From Acetobacteraceae bacterium (GTDB taxonomy: Bacteria > Pseudomonadota > Alphaproteobacteria > Acetobacterales > Acetobacteraceae), in assembly GCA_947455205.1 (NCBI GenBank), contig CANGNF010000014.1, positions 1 to 64,000 of the forward strand: a stretch of 64,000 nucleotides of DNA. Reading direction: 5' to 3'. The translations under genes were made by a program, and so were the position numbers. Positions 9,431 through 18,896 of this stretch are shown here, piece by piece. The first letter of the stretch is position 1. Each line of letters begins with the position of its first letter. Below the pieces are notes generated by a model that was given only the letters and a program-made list of their open reading frames with translations, was not told where the DNA came from and did no database searches.

Positions 9431-9868
9431 ATGCAGAAGACCATTCTGATGGGGTTCATCGCCGGCTTCATCGCCGTGCTGGTGTTCCACCAGGGCACCG
9501 CCTGGTTGCTGTACAATTTCGGCAACGACATTCCGTCGGTGGTCAGCTTCTTCGGCCGCACCAACGCACCGTTCAACATGGCGCCGACCAAGCCGCTGGG
9601 CGTGCCGGTGGTGATCAGTCAGGCCTTCTGGGGTGGCATCTGGGGCATCGTGCTGGCCAGCATCCTGCGCCGCGTCCGCGTGCCGGACCTGGCGTTCAGC
9701 GCCATCTTCGGCGCCCTGGCGCTGACCTTCGTCGCCGTCACGCTGGTGCCCTACCTGAAGGGCCTGCCGACCTGGAACGGCGCCATCCCCTGGCGCGGCC
9801 TGCTGTACAACGGCGCCTGGGGCTTCGGCACCGCGCTGATGCTGCGCCCGCTGCTGGGCCGCGGCTGA
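9431..9868 (+). CDS. Four-helix membrane protein, unknown function
   Basis: The 145-aa protein is almost entirely hydrophobic, with segments around ILMGFIAGFIAVLVFHQGTAW, VVISQAFWGGIWGIVLASIL, LAFSAIFGALALTFVAVTLV and LLYNGAWGFGTALMLRPLLG. ATG 9431 has GGGGGAG about 10 bases upstream; the upstream extension in the ORF track runs antisense to the ThDP gene. It is transcribed divergently from that gene, with about 190 bp between them. I do not recognise a family with confidence. Confidence 0.75.
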   Translation: MQKTILMGFIAGFIAVLVFHQGTAWLLYNFGNDIPSVVSFFGRTNAPFNMAPTKPLGVPVVISQAFWGGIWGIVLASILRRVRVPDLAFSAIFGALALTFVAVTLVPYLKGLPTWNGAIPWRGLLYNGAWGFGTALMLRPLLGRG

Positions 9869-9973
9869 ACCCCAACGGTTGCCACCGTCGCCGGCGAAAC
9901 CTTGCGCCGCCGGCGGTTCGTGCCACCTTGCGCCGGGCGGGGTCACCTCCCCGCCCGCCACGGGAGCACAGCA

Positions 9974-11002
9974 ATGTCCAGGCAACGCTTCATCGTCTCG
10001 CGCCGCGCCGCGCTGGGCCTGGCCGCCGGCCCGGCCCTGGTGGCCGCCGCCCCCCGCGCCTTCGCCCAGCCCCGGCTGGACCGGGTCAGCTTCGTCACCA
10101 ACTGGCGCGCCCAGGCGGAACACGGCGGCTACTGGCAGGCGCAGGAAGCCGGGCTGTACCGCCAGGCCGGGCTGGAGGTCGACCTCCGCTCCGGCGGCCC
10201 GCAGATCAACCTGTCCCAGCTGCTGCTGGGCGGCCGGGTGGACATGGCCATGGGCAATGGCCTCGGCGCGCTGAACTTCGTGCGCGAGAACATCCCGTTC
10301 TGCGCCATCGCCGCCATCTTCCAGAAGGACATGGCGGTGCTGCTGGGCCACCCCGGCACGCTGCCGAACTTCGAGGCGCTGCGGGGCCGCCCCATCCTGC
10401 TCGGCGCCGAGACGCGGGCCACCGCCTGGCTCTTCCTCAAGCAGAAATACGGCCTGCGGGACGAGCAGGTGCGCCCCTACACCTTCAACCCGCAGCCCTT
10501 CCTGGCCGACAGGACCTTCGTCCAGCAGGGCTACCTGGGCAGCGAGCCCTTCACCATCCGCGCGGCCGGGGTGAACCCGGACGTGCTGCTGACCCACGAC
10601 GCGGGGTATGAGGATTACGGCGAGACCATCCACATCAGCCGCCGCCTGATCAGCGAGAAGCGCGAGGTGATCCAGCGCTTCGTCGATGCCTCCATGCATG
10701 GCTGGGACCAGTACCTGAAGGGCCCGGCCGGCGGCTTCGACACGTCAGCCGCCAACCGCGCCATCCGCGCCCAGAACACCGACATGCCGGCCGAGGTCAT
10801 CGCCTACGGCACCCGCATGATGAACGAGGCCGGCATCGTCCGCTCCGGCGACGCCGCGACGCTCGGCATCGGCGCCATGACGGAGGCGCGCTGGGGCAGC
10901 TTCTTCCGCGCCGTCTCGGCCGTGGGCGTGCTGCCCGCCAGCCTGGACTTTCGGCGCGCCTACGACCTCAGCTTCGTCAACAAGGGCATCGGCCGCGCGT
11001 GA
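9974..11002 (+). CDS. ABC transporter substrate-binding protein, NMT1/THI5-like
   Basis: A 342-aa periplasmic receptor. It begins with a twin-arginine-like signal (SRRAALGLAAGPALVAAAPR, cut after AFA) and then the NMT1-type fold: VSFVTNWRAQAEHGGYWQAQ, GGPQINLSQLLLGGRVDMAMG and a hinge region FVQQGYLGSEPFTI. Relatives carry thiamine-pyrimidine precursors, riboflavin, sulfonates or nitrate; nothing here fixes the ligand and no TPP or FMN riboswitch is seen upstream. ATG 9974 has GGGAG 8 bases before it. Its stop overlaps the start of the ATPase gene, so the three transporter genes form one operon. Confidence 0.87.
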   Translation: MSRQRFIVSRRAALGLAAGPALVAAAPRAFAQPRLDRVSFVTNWRAQAEHGGYWQAQEAGLYRQAGLEVDLRSGGPQINLSQLLLGGRVDMAMGNGLGALNFVRENIPFCAIAAIFQKDMAVLLGHPGTLPNFEALRGRPILLGAETRATAWLFLKQKYGLRDEQVRPYTFNPQPFLADRTFVQQGYLGSEPFTIRAAGVNPDVLLTHDAGYEDYGETIHISRRLISEKREVIQRFVDASMHGWDQYLKGPAGGFDTSAANRAIRAQNTDMPAEVIAYGTRMMNEAGIVRSGDAATLGIGAMTEARWGSFFRAVSAVGVLPASLDFRRAYDLSFVNKGIGRA

Positions 11003-11748
11003 CCGCGGCGCTCGTCAGCCTCACCAGCCTCGGCAAGCGCTTCGCCTCGGGGACGGAAGCGCTGGCCGGCGTGGACCTGGCCATCGCGGCCGGCGAGTTC
11101 CTGGCCATCCTCGGCCCCTCCGGCTGCGGCAAGTCCACGCTGCTGCGGCTGCTGGCCGGGCTGGCGCCGCCCAGCAGCGGCAGCATCCATTGGTCCCGGC
11201 CGCCGGGGCCGAGGGACATCGGCTTCGTCTTCCAGGAAGCCACGCTGCTGCCCTGGGCCGATGCGCTGGCCAACACCGCCCTGCCGCTGCGCCTGGCCGG
11301 CACGCCGCCCGGGGAACGCAACGCCCGCGCCGCCGAGGCGCTGGCCGCCGTCGGCCTGGCCGGGTTCGAGCATGCCCTGCCGCGCGAGCTTTCCGGCGGC
11401 ATGCGGATGCGCGTCTCCATCGCCCGCGCGCTGGTCACCAACCCCGCGGTGCTGCTGATGGACGAGCCCTTCGCCGCGCTGGACGAACTGACCCGCCACC
11501 GGCTGAACGACGATCTGCTGGCGCTGCATGCCCGCACCGGCGTCACCGTGGTCTTCGTCACCCATTCGGTGTCCGAGAGCGTCTACCTCGCCTCCCGCGT
11601 CATCGTCATGGCGCCCCGCCCCGGCCGCATCGCGCGGGAATTCCACATCGCCGCCGCCTCCCCGCGGCCGCAGGGGTTCCGCACCTCGGTCGCCTATGCG
11701 GAGCTTTGCCACGACGCCTCCCTGGCGCTGGCCGCGGGCATGGCCTGA
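10999..11748 (+). CDS. ABC transporter ATPase, SsuB/TauB/ThiZ type
   Basis: A 249-aa nucleotide-binding subunit with Walker A GPSGCGKST, Q-loop VFQEATLLPW, signature LSGGMRMRVSIARAL, Walker B VLLMDEPFAALDE and H-loop VTHSV. GTG 10999 overlaps the preceding TGA (GTGA), giving translational coupling. It energises the permease encoded next in import of the ligand bound by the upstream receptor. Confidence 0.93.
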   Translation: MTAALVSLTSLGKRFASGTEALAGVDLAIAAGEFLAILGPSGCGKSTLLRLLAGLAPPSSGSIHWSRPPGPRDIGFVFQEATLLPWADALANTALPLRLAGTPPGERNARAAEALAAVGLAGFEHALPRELSGGMRMRVSIARALVTNPAVLLMDEPFAALDELTRHRLNDDLLALHARTGVTVVFVTHSVSESVYLASRVIVMAPRPGRIAREFHIAAASPRPQGFRTSVAYAELCHDASLALAAGMA

Positions 11749-12521
11749 TGCTGGACCGCGCCGTCCCGGCCGCGCTCGGCCTGCTGCTGCTGGTGCTGTG
11801 GGAAGTCCTGGTCCGCGGGCTGCAGGTGCCGCCCTACGTGCTGCCCGGCCCGCTCGCCATCCTGGCCGCGCTGGTGGAGGACCGGGCGCTGCTCGCCACC
11901 TCCCTCCTCGTCACCCTGAAGATCGCGCTGCTGGCGCTGCTGGCGGCGGTGACGCTGGGCGGGCTGCTCGCCATCGGCTTCGCCCAGTCCCGCATGGTGG
12001 AACGCGCGCTGTTCCCCTACGCCGTCATCCTGCAGGTCACCCCCATCGTCGCCATCGCGCCGTTGATCCTCATCTGGGTGGACAGCGTCACCTTCGCGCT
12101 GCTGATCTGCGCCTGGATCGTCGCCTTCTTCCCCATCCTGTCCAACACCGTGCTGGGGCTGAACAGCGCCGACCGCAACCTACTGGAACTGTTCCGGCTG
12201 TACGGCGCCACCCGCTGGCAGACCCTGTTCCTGCTGCGCCTGCCAAGCGCCCTGCCCTATTTCCTGGCGGGGCTGCGGGTGGCCGGCGGCCTGGCGCTGA
12301 TCGGCGCCGTCGTCGCCGAGTTCGTCGCCGGCGCCGGCGGCACCGGCAGCGGCCTGGCCTTCCGCATCCTGGAGGCCGGCTACCAGCTGAAGGTGCCCCG
12401 GATGTTCGCCGCCCTGGCGCTGATCAGCGCCTGCGGCATCGCCATCTTCGCCCTGCTGGGCCTCGTGCAGCACCTGCTGCTGCGCCGCTGGCACGACAGC
12501 GCCCGGGAAACCGAGGGCTGA
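11748..12521 (+). CDS. ABC transporter permease, SsuC/ThiX type
   Basis: A 257-aa inner membrane protein with about six transmembrane segments and the BPD_transp_1 EAA-like loop LFRLYGATRWQTLFLLRLPS. Start ATG 11748 overlaps the ATPase stop (ATGA). It forms the translocation pore of the NMT1-type importer. Of the several ORFs drawn over this region only this frame has a membrane-protein pattern. Confidence 0.92.
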   Translation: MLDRAVPAALGLLLLVLWEVLVRGLQVPPYVLPGPLAILAALVEDRALLATSLLVTLKIALLALLAAVTLGGLLAIGFAQSRMVERALFPYAVILQVTPIVAIAPLILIWVDSVTFALLICAWIVAFFPILSNTVLGLNSADRNLLELFRLYGATRWQTLFLLRLPSALPYFLAGLRVAGGLALIGAVVAEFVAGAGGTGSGLAFRILEAGYQLKVPRMFAALALISACGIAIFALLGLVQHLLLRRWHDSARETEG

Positions 12522-12615
12522 TCCCACGCAGGGGGTCGCCTGGCCCCGCGCGGCACGGTCCGGCATCCATGCCGGCGCGGCTGAGTCCAGGCCGCCAAGA
12601 TTCTGCCTGCAAAAT

Positions 12616-12635
12616 GGTACGGGTTGGCCCGTACC
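12616..12635. terminator. Perfect 8-bp hairpin after the ABC operon
   Basis: GGTACGGG and CCCGTACC pair around TTGG about 95 bp after the permease stop. The 12522-12794 gap also holds CGGCATCCATGCCG. There is no U-tract, so a factor-independent role is only plausible. Confidence 0.4.
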
Positions 12636-12794
12636 TGCTCGCGCCCCGCGCGCAAGTGGAAGAACACAGGGAAAACTTCAACTTTTGGAGATTGCGCTGC
12701 CAGCCCGTCCGCGTCAGGAGTCGGGGCAAGGAGACAAACCGGCCACCGCGTGGGACCCCCCCTATCGCAGGATGGCCACACTGGGAGACCTGCG

Positions 12795-14321
12795 TTGGCA
12801 GCCAAGCAGCAAGGCCGCAAAGCCACGCCCGGTGCCTTGGCCAGTGGCCAGCCGCGCCCGTTCTTCCGCCCCCGCCAGCTGATCCTGCGCGACGGCGACC
12901 AGGTGCATGGCCTGTACCTGGCGCCCTGGCTGCAGAAATCCATGGCCTGGGTGCTCGCCCTGGGCCTGATCTGGGCCAGCGCCGCCAGCCTGGGCCTGTG
13001 GTACCAGTCGCAGCAGGCCGACGAGGCCGCCGAGGCCTTCCGCAACGCCATCGCCGACCTGTCGCGCCAGCAGATGCGCATCGCCGACATCAGCAAGGGC
13101 CTGGAAGGCCAGCGCGCCACGCTCGGCCGCCTGCTGGCCGAGGGCGCCGAGCGCCGCCAGCGCTCAGGCGAGGGCACCCAGCCGCTGCCGGCGTTGGAGA
13201 CCGAGATCGCCGGCCTGCTTGGCCGCATCGGGGAGCTGGAAGGCTCGCTGGACGGCATCCGCAGCAGCCTGGACCTGGCCCATGCCGACCGCCAGGCCAT
13301 TGCGCGGGAACGCGAGGCGATGGCGGAGCGCCTGCGATCCACCGAACGCCAGGCCGCCGCCCGCCTGCATGAGACCGAGCGCCTGGCCGAAGCCCGCTTC
13401 CGCGAGGCCGAGCGCGCCGCCGAGAGCCGCTTCCGCGACGCCGAGCGCCACGCCGAAACCCGCTTCCGCGATGCCGAGCGCCACGCCGCCGCGCGCCTGC
13501 AGGAGGCCGAGCGCAGCGCCGCCGAACGCCAGCACGGCCTGGAACAGCGGCTGGCCGAGGCGACCCGCGCGCACGAGGAAACCCTGGCCGGGCTGCACCG
13601 CCGCACCACCACCACGGTGTCGGAGGTGGAGCGGATTTTGGCCGAGGCCGGGCTGGAACCCGCCCGCCTGCTGCCCGCCCCGCCGCCACCGCCGCCCGGC
13701 GCCCCGCCCAGCCCGGAACGCCCGCGCCGCGCCCGGGGCGGCCCCTTCGTGCCGGCCTCGCTGACACTCTCGTCGCCGCCGGCACCGGCGCCCGCGCCGC
13801 TGACGCCGATGCAGCAATCCGCCCGCGACATCGACCAGCAGGCCGCCTGGCTGAAGCGCCTGGCCGTGCTGCTGCAGGCCAGCCCGGTCTCGGTGCCGCT
13901 GGCCCCCGGCTACCAGGTGGAGAGCAATTTCGGCCGCCGCGCCGACCCCATCCGCGGCCGCGCCGCGCACCACACCGGCATCGACCTGTCGGACGACCAC
14001 GGCACCCCGGTGCATGCCACCGCCCCCGGCCGCGTCACCGTGGCGGGGTGGGAGAACGGCTATGGCCGGGTGGTGGAGATCGACCACGGCTTCGGCCTGC
14101 GGACCCGCTACGCCCATCTCTCGGCCATCGCGGTGGAGGTGGACCAGCAGGTCGCCCGCTTCACCCGCGTCGGCCGCATGGGCTCCTCCGGCCGCAGCAC
14201 CGGCACGCACCTGCACTACGAGGTGCTGCTGGGCGGCCAGCACATGAACCCCGCCCGCTTCATGCAGGGTCGCTACACCCCCGTCTCCACCCCCAGCCCA
14301 GGGAACGGCCCCGGCCGTTGA
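12795..14321 (+). CDS. Membrane-anchored M23 (LytM) peptidase with long coiled coil
   Basis: The predicted 508-aa protein has one N-terminal membrane anchor (MAWVLALGLIWASAASLGLW), a coiled coil of roughly 250 residues containing 11-residue units such as RFRDAERHAETRF, a Pro-rich linker, and a C-terminal M23 domain with zinc-site motifs HHTGIDLSDD and THLHYEV, so it should be an active peptidoglycan endopeptidase in the periplasm. TTG 12795 is chosen because GGGAG precedes it by 8 bases; the frame is open from 12624 but the upstream part looks non-coding. The bactofilin gene follows by 4 bp, the common M23-bactofilin pairing in cell-shape control. Confidence 0.85.
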   Translation: MAAKQQGRKATPGALASGQPRPFFRPRQLILRDGDQVHGLYLAPWLQKSMAWVLALGLIWASAASLGLWYQSQQADEAAEAFRNAIADLSRQQMRIADISKGLEGQRATLGRLLAEGAERRQRSGEGTQPLPALETEIAGLLGRIGELEGSLDGIRSSLDLAHADRQAIAREREAMAERLRSTERQAAARLHETERLAEARFREAERAAESRFRDAERHAETRFRDAERHAAARLQEAERSAAERQHGLEQRLAEATRAHEETLAGLHRRTTTTVSEVERILAEAGLEPARLLPAPPPPPPGAPPSPERPRRARGGPFVPASLTLSSPPAPAPAPLTPMQQSARDIDQQAAWLKRLAVLLQASPVSVPLAPGYQVESNFGRRADPIRGRAAHHTGIDLSDDHGTPVHATAPGRVTVAGWENGYGRVVEIDHGFGLRTRYAHLSAIAVEVDQQVARFTRVGRMGSSGRSTGTHLHYEVLLGGQHMNPARFMQGRYTPVSTPSPGNGPGR

Positions 14322-14325
14322 CACC

Positions 14326-14772
14326 ATGTTCGGCAGCAAGAAATCCACCTCCCCGCTCGCCGTCTCCACCGGGGGCAGCCGCTCGCGCGTGCCGTCCATC
14401 ATCAGCGCCGACACCACGCTGAAGGGCGAGGTCCGCAGCACCGGGGAGTTGCACCTGGACGGCACGGTGGAAGGCGATGTCCACGCCGAGCGCCTGGTGA
14501 TCGGCGAGACCGCCAACGTCACCGGCAACGTCACGGCCGATACGGTGCGGGTCTGCGGCCGGCTGGACGGCAACGTCACCGGGCGGGAAGTGGTGCTGAC
14601 CGCCAGCGCCCGCATGACCGGCGACATCATGCACGAGGTCCTGACGCTGGAACCCGGTGCGCGCTTCTCCGGCGCGGTGCGTCATGCCGAGGCCAAGCCC
14701 GCCGCCCCCGCCCCGCGCTTCGCCGAGCCGGCGCTGGCCGCGCCGCTGAAGGCCAGCGCCGCGCCGGCCTGA
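14326..14772 (+). CDS. Bactofilin family cytoskeletal protein
   Basis: The 148-aa protein has the bactofilin core of short beta-helix turns (ISADTTLKGEVRSTGELHLD, GTVEGDV, GRLDGNVTGREV) flanked by disordered tails, the C-terminal one rich in Ala and Pro. Bactofilins polymerise without nucleotide and position cell-wall enzymes; the M23 peptidase directly upstream is the probable partner. Length and domain organisation are normal. Confidence 0.92.
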   Translation: MFGSKKSTSPLAVSTGGSRSRVPSIISADTTLKGEVRSTGELHLDGTVEGDVHAERLVIGETANVTGNVTADTVRVCGRLDGNVTGREVVLTASARMTGDIMHEVLTLEPGARFSGAVRHAEAKPAAPAPRFAEPALAAPLKASAAPA

Positions 14773-14785
14773 GCCAAGCCCGCCA

Positions 14786-14807
14786 CCGGCGCCCGCACGG
14801 GCGCCGG
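14786..14807. terminator. Bidirectional hairpin between bactofilin and pssA
   Basis: CCGGCGCCC and GGGCGCCGG pair perfectly around GCAC in the 45-bp gap between two convergent genes, the expected site for a shared transcription end. Confidence 0.6.
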
Positions 14808-14817
14808 AGCGCGACGT

Positions 14818-15729
14818 TCAGCCGTTCTCGCGCTCCGCCACGACAACGGGCTCCAGCAGCGCCTCGGCCTCGCGCTTCAGCCGCAGGTAGCTCCGCATCG
14901 CCAGTGGGATCATGCCGGCATAGATGAAGCCGCCGGCGGCCAGCGCCATCCAGGGTTCGCTGACCAGCAGCGCGATGTAGGCCGCGGCGCCCAGCAGCAG
15001 CGGCAGCACGTATTCCGCCGGCACCTTGAAGTTCTTAAAGCTCCAGGTTGGCAGCGTGCTGACCATCAGCGCGCCCACCGCCACCAGGAAGACGATGACG
15101 ACGGCCTTGTGCCGCACCAGTTCCGCCAGCACCGGCAAGTCCCATTCCCGCAGCGCCAGCGAGGCGAAGAGCGGGAACAGCACCAGCCCGGCCCCGGCCG
15201 GCGCCGGCACCCCGGTGAAGAAGTTCTGGCTGTAGGCCGGCTTCGGCGGCTCGGCCCCCAGTGCCAGCGGGCCTTCCACGATGCTGGCGTTGAACCGCGC
15301 CAGCCGCAGCGCGCTGCACACCGCGAACATCAGGCAGGGCGCGAAGCCCAGCCCGTGCATGTCGTGCAGCGCCCACATGTACAAAATCAGCGCCGGCGCG
15401 ACACCGAAGCAGAGGAAGTCCGACAGGCTGTCGAATTCGGCGCCGAACCGGCTGGTCGCCTTCAGCAGCCGCGCCAGCCGCCCGTCCAGGCCATCGATCA
15501 CGGCGGCCACCACGATCAGCGCCGCGGATTGCTGCCACAGCCCATCCAGCGCCACGCGAATGGCGGTGAGGCCGGCGCAGAGGCCGAGCAGCGTCATCAG
15601 GTTGGGGACCAGCCGGTTGAAGCTGGGGCCCTTGTAGCGCGGCCGGGTGCGTGGCCGGAACCGCCGCAGCCTGCCGCGCAGGCCGGGCTTGCCCCCAGGA
15701 GCTCCCGCAGGCCGGCCCGTGCCGCTCAC
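14818..15729 (-). CDS. pssA: CDP-diacylglycerol-serine O-phosphatidyltransferase
   Basis: The 303-aa membrane enzyme joins CDP-diacylglycerol to serine. The CDP-alcohol phosphotransferase signature [20 protein letters not shown], continuing to [14 protein letters not shown], fits D-G-x2-A-R-x8-G-x3-D-x3-D with small changes, and about eight membrane segments follow. GTG 15729 overlaps the psd stop (GTGA), so it is translationally coupled to psd, the next step of phosphatidylethanolamine synthesis. The longer ORF to 15891 lies inside psd and is rejected. Confidence 0.93.
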   Translation of the reverse strand: MSGTGRPAGAPGGKPGLRGRLRRFRPRTRPRYKGPSFNRLVPNLMTLLGLCAGLTAIRVALDGLWQQSAALIVVAAVIDGLDGRLARLLKATSRFGAEFDSLSDFLCFGVAPALILYMWALHDMHGLGFAPCLMFAVCSALRLARFNASIVEGPLALGAEPPKPAYSQNFFTGVPAPAGAGLVLFPLFASLALREWDLPVLAELVRHKAVVIVFLVAVGALMVSTLPTWSFKNFKVPAEYVLPLLLGAAAYIALLVSEPWMALAAGGFIYAGMIPLAMRSYLRLKREAEALLEPVVVAERENG

Positions 15730-16400
15730 GCCCGCAGGTCCGCCAGTACCGTCTCGCCGCCGATCATGGTCTGGCCTTCCAGCACCAGCGGACGCACGCC
15801 CTCGGGCAGATATACGTCGGTGCGGCTGCCGAAGCGGATGATGCCGAAGCGGTCGCCGGCGCGCAGCATGTCGCCCTGCTTGGCGTCGCACAGAATCCGC
15901 CGTGCGATCAGCCCGGCGATCTGCACCACCGCGATGTCGCGGCCATCCGCCAGGCGGATCGCCATGGCGTTGCGCTCGTTCAGTTCGCTCGCCTTGTCCA
16001 GGCTGGCATTGAGGAAGGCGCCGGCATGGTAGGCGATGCGCGTGACCACGCCATCAACCGGGCTTCGGTTGACGTGCACGTCCAGCACGGACAGGAAGAT
16101 CGCGATCCGGGTGCGCGGCTCGGGCCCCAGGCCCAGCTCCTCCGGCGGCACGGCGGTCTGCACATGCACCACCCGGCCATCGGCGGGGGCAATGACCAGC
16201 CCCGGCCGGGGTGGCGCCACCCGTTCCGGGTCCCGGAAGAAGTAGAGGCAGAAGGCCACGAAGGCCAGGCCGAGCCAGAACAGCCAGGTGCCAAGGAACA
16301 GCAGGCCCACCAGCGCGGCAACGCCGCCACCGATGAGGAAGGGTTTGCCCGCCGGGTGGGGCGGCGCCATCACCATGGCGAGGCTTCGGGTCAATGACAT
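15726..16400 (-). CDS. psd: Phosphatidylserine decarboxylase proenzyme
   Basis: The 224-aa proenzyme makes phosphatidylethanolamine. The self-cleavage site is the GS in [15 protein letters not shown], whose serine becomes the pyruvoyl group; the HVNRSPVDG motif holds the usual histidine. Two membrane segments lie near the N-terminus ([17 protein letters not shown]). ATG 16400 gives [20 protein letters not shown], the typical N-terminus; the 13-residue longer start at 16439 has no better support. It precedes pssA in one operon. Confidence 0.92.
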   Translation of the reverse strand: MSLTRSLAMVMAPPHPAGKPFLIGGGVAALVGLLFLGTWLFWLGLAFVAFCLYFFRDPERVAPPRPGLVIAPADGRVVHVQTAVPPEELGLGPEPRTRIAIFLSVLDVHVNRSPVDGVVTRIAYHAGAFLNASLDKASELNERNAMAIRLADGRDIAVVQIAGLIARRILCDAKQGDMLRAGDRFGIIRFGSRTDVYLPEGVRPLVLEGQTMIGGETVLADLRA

Positions 16401-16453
16401 TGTGCCGCGGTTTATGGTCCTTTCACCATGGCTGGACAACCCTGGCGTCCATC

Positions 16454-16858
16454 ATGAACGCCCTCACCCTCGGCCCCTTCTCCGTCGCCCCCGACGGCAT
16501 CCTGCATCCCCTGGACGCGGGGACGCTGCCGGCGCTGCACTTTGCCTGGCGCGGCAGGGCCTGCGACGCCGAGCTGGACGGACCCTTCCTGCGCCTGGCC
16601 AGCGCCGCCGCGCGCATCCCCTCCTCGGCCGAACCGGGCGTTGACCGCAGCCGCGCCTTCGCCGAGCTGGCCGGGCTGCCGGCGCTGCTGCCCAAGGGCT
16701 GGAGCGTGAAGCTGCTGCCGGACCACCGGGTGCAGGTCCAGGCCGAGGCGACGCTGGACTGCCCGCCCACCGCCACCAGCCTGATCGCGGCCATGGTGCG
16801 CTTCGCCCTGGCGCTGGACCCCTACCTGGACCGGCTGGAACGCGCGGGCGTGCGCTGA
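16454..16858 (+). CDS. Hypothetical protein, 134 aa
   Basis: Starts MNALTLGPFSVAPDGILHPL and contains an Ala-rich C-terminal helix (SLIAAMVRFALALDPYLDRL). It is divergent from psd, 53 bp apart. Codon usage matches the neighbours, and the minus-strand overlaps show no recognisable domain. No signal peptide or membrane segment is seen. I do not recognise a family. Confidence 0.65.
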   Translation: MNALTLGPFSVAPDGILHPLDAGTLPALHFAWRGRACDAELDGPFLRLASAAARIPSSAEPGVDRSRAFAELAGLPALLPKGWSVKLLPDHRVQVQAEATLDCPPTATSLIAAMVRFALALDPYLDRLERAGVR

Positions 16859-16948
16859 CCCGGAGGGTGATCGTCGCCTGAGACGCGAAACACACGTGAA
16901 AACAGTCGCTGGAGCCTGCCAGGCGCTTCCATCCGCGCCTGACGGACC

Positions 16949-18067
16949 CTAGCGCGGCAGCGCGAAGACCTGGCCGGGGTAGATCCGCGCGGGGTCGCGG
17001 ATCTGGTCGCGGTTCGCCTCGTAGATCACGGTGTAGCGAACCCCCCGGCCATAGGCCAAACGGGAAAGCCGCCACAGGCTGTGGCCCGGCTGCACCACCA
17101 CGCGGCCGTCGCGCAGCTGGTCCTGCGGCACCACGTCGCGCTGGAACGGCACCTCCACCCGCGCCAGCACCGTGCCGGCGGCGGAAAGCTGGTCGGCCCG
17201 CAGCAAATGCCGCCCCGGCCCCGGCTGGGTGCCCGGGGTCAACGCCCAGCGGCCAACCGAATCGGCCCGCGCATCGCCCAGCAAGGCTTCCCCGACATAC
17301 AGCCGCACCGTGCTGCCCGGCGTGGCGCCACCGGCGAAGCGCATCGCCCCGGCGTCGTTGTAGTCCACCACATCCACCGAAAGCCGGCCCAGCTCCGCCG
17401 CCGCGACCGGCGCCTGCAGCAGGCGGGGCGCGCCCTCCGTGGCGACGGGCGGCAGCAGCATGGCCATGGGGCCGGCCGGCGCGCTGGGCACCGGCTGGGC
17501 GACGGATTGGCTGGCGGGCTGGCCAACCGCTTGGCCAGCGGGCAGCCCGGGCGCCGGCGGGGCGCCGGCCACCGGGCGTTCCGGCACCAGCAGCACCACG
17601 GTCTCGGCGCCGGGCACCGGGTCCTGCCCCGGCAGCCGGGCGGTCAGCGCCAGTTCCCGCAGGCCGGGGGCCAGCGGGTCGCCGGGCAGGATCACCCATT
17701 CGCCGCGCGCATCGGCCCGCGCCCGACCCAATTCGCGGCCGCCCTCGGTCAGCACCACCTCGGCGCCAGGCTCGGCCCGGCCGGCGGTCACCAGCGTGCC
17801 CTGGGCGCCGATTCGCGCCACGTCGAAGCGCGGCGGCCGCACCGCGGGGGCCACGGCGGCGGCGGGCGGGGCCGGCGCGGGCGTGGTGCCGGCGGCGGGT
17901 GCGGGGGTGGTGGCCGGCGCGGTCACCGCGGCGGCCGGGGTGGCAGGCGGCGTCGGCGCCTGCAGCCCGGCGCGCGGCCGCAGGCCGGGAAATGCCTCGG
18001 GCAGCAGCAGCCAGGCGGAGCCAATGGCCGCCAATAGGATAAGTACGATCAGCCCAATGGCCCGCAC
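16949..18067 (-). CDS. Membrane-anchored LysM-domain protein
   Basis: A 372-aa protein with an N-terminal membrane anchor (IGLIVLILLAAIGSAWLLL), a low-complexity Ala/Pro linker, one or two Ig-like repeats (VLTEGGRELGRARADARGEW; VRLYVGEALLGDARADSVGRW) and a C-terminal LysM domain (VVQPGHSLWRLSRLAYGRG to IYPGQVFALPR). LysM binds peptidoglycan glycan chains, so it likely acts in the periplasm at the wall. GTG 18067 is preferred over GTG 18112 since GGAGG lies 7 bases before it and it places the anchor at the N-terminus. Confidence 0.85.
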   Translation of the reverse strand: MRAIGLIVLILLAAIGSAWLLLPEAFPGLRPRAGLQAPTPPATPAAAVTAPATTPAPAAGTTPAPAPPAAAVAPAVRPPRFDVARIGAQGTLVTAGRAEPGAEVVLTEGGRELGRARADARGEWVILPGDPLAPGLRELALTARLPGQDPVPGAETVVLLVPERPVAGAPPAPGLPAGQAVGQPASQSVAQPVPSAPAGPMAMLLPPVATEGAPRLLQAPVAAAELGRLSVDVVDYNDAGAMRFAGGATPGSTVRLYVGEALLGDARADSVGRWALTPGTQPGPGRHLLRADQLSAAGTVLARVEVPFQRDVVPQDQLRDGRVVVQPGHSLWRLSRLAYGRGVRYTVIYEANRDQIRDPARIYPGQVFALPR

Positions 18068-18196
18068 GCTGCCGCCTCCATCCGGGACTCGGCCCAGGTT
18101 CGGCCGCGCCACCGCATCACTTTCCGCTTATTGCCGGTATATTCAAGCACGCAGCGGCGGCGTGGCGCCGCCCGGGGTGGCAACAGGGGGCTAGGC

Positions 18197-18871
18197 ATGA
18201 CCGAGGCGTGGCAGAGAGTGAAGGTCTGGGACGGCTGGGTGCGGCTGTTCCACTGGTCCATCGTGCTGCTGGTGGTGGGGCAGTACGCCACGGCGGAACT
18301 GGCGCTGATGGAGTGGCATTTCCGCCTGGGCTACCTGGCGCTGGCGCTGCTGGTGTTCCGGCTGGGCTGGGGCCTGCTGGGCAGCGACACCGCGCGCTTC
18401 GCCCGCTTCGTGCAATCCCCGCTGGCCGCCCTGGCGCACCTGAAGCACCTGCGCCGGCGCGAGCCGGATACCGAGGTGGGCCACAACGCCGCCGGCGGCT
18501 GGATGGTGCTGGCGCTGCTGGCGCTGCTGCTGGCCCAGGTCGGCACCGGGCTGTTCGCCAACGAGGAACCCGGCGAGAGCTACGGCGCGCACGGCCCCCT
18601 GGCGATGCGCGTGACGGATGGGCTGAGCGGCCTGCTGACCGAATTGCATGAACTCGGCTTCAACCTGCTGGTCGGCGCCATCTGCCTGCATGTGGCGGCG
18701 GTGGTGGCCTATGCGGTGCTGAAGCGGCAGGACCTGGTGCGGCCGATGCTCACCGGCTTCAAGCGGCTGCCCGCCGGGATGGTGGCGCCGCGGCTCGGCC
18801 ACCCCCTGCTGGCGGTGGCACTGCTGGCGCTCGGCCTCGGCCTGGCCTGGTGGCTCAGCACCCAGGGCTGA
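18197..18871 (+). CDS. Cytochrome b561-type membrane haem protein
   Basis: The 224-aa protein has four main transmembrane segments with axial-ligand-type histidines in LFHWSIVLLVVGQYA, GHNAAGGWMVLALLAL, LHELGFNLLVGAICLHVAAV. It belongs to the bacterial cytochrome b (Ni-hydrogenase/b561) family that passes electrons between quinol and soluble carriers. ATG 18197 has GGGGG 8 bases upstream. A c'-type cytochrome lies convergently downstream, a frequent neighbour of such proteins, suggesting functional pairing. Confidence 0.87.
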   Translation: MTEAWQRVKVWDGWVRLFHWSIVLLVVGQYATAELALMEWHFRLGYLALALLVFRLGWGLLGSDTARFARFVQSPLAALAHLKHLRRREPDTEVGHNAAGGWMVLALLALLLAQVGTGLFANEEPGESYGAHGPLAMRVTDGLSGLLTELHELGFNLLVGAICLHVAAVVAYAVLKRQDLVRPMLTGFKRLPAGMVAPRLGHPLLAVALLALGLGLAWWLSTQG

Positions 18872-18896
18872 CCCGCAAGGCAGCCCCAAACGAACA

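Noticed and set aside
9869-9973. Riboswitch (TPP or FMN) before the NMT1-type transporter
   Set aside because: The 105-bp leader has no TPP or FMN consensus words; only GC-rich pairing is visible.
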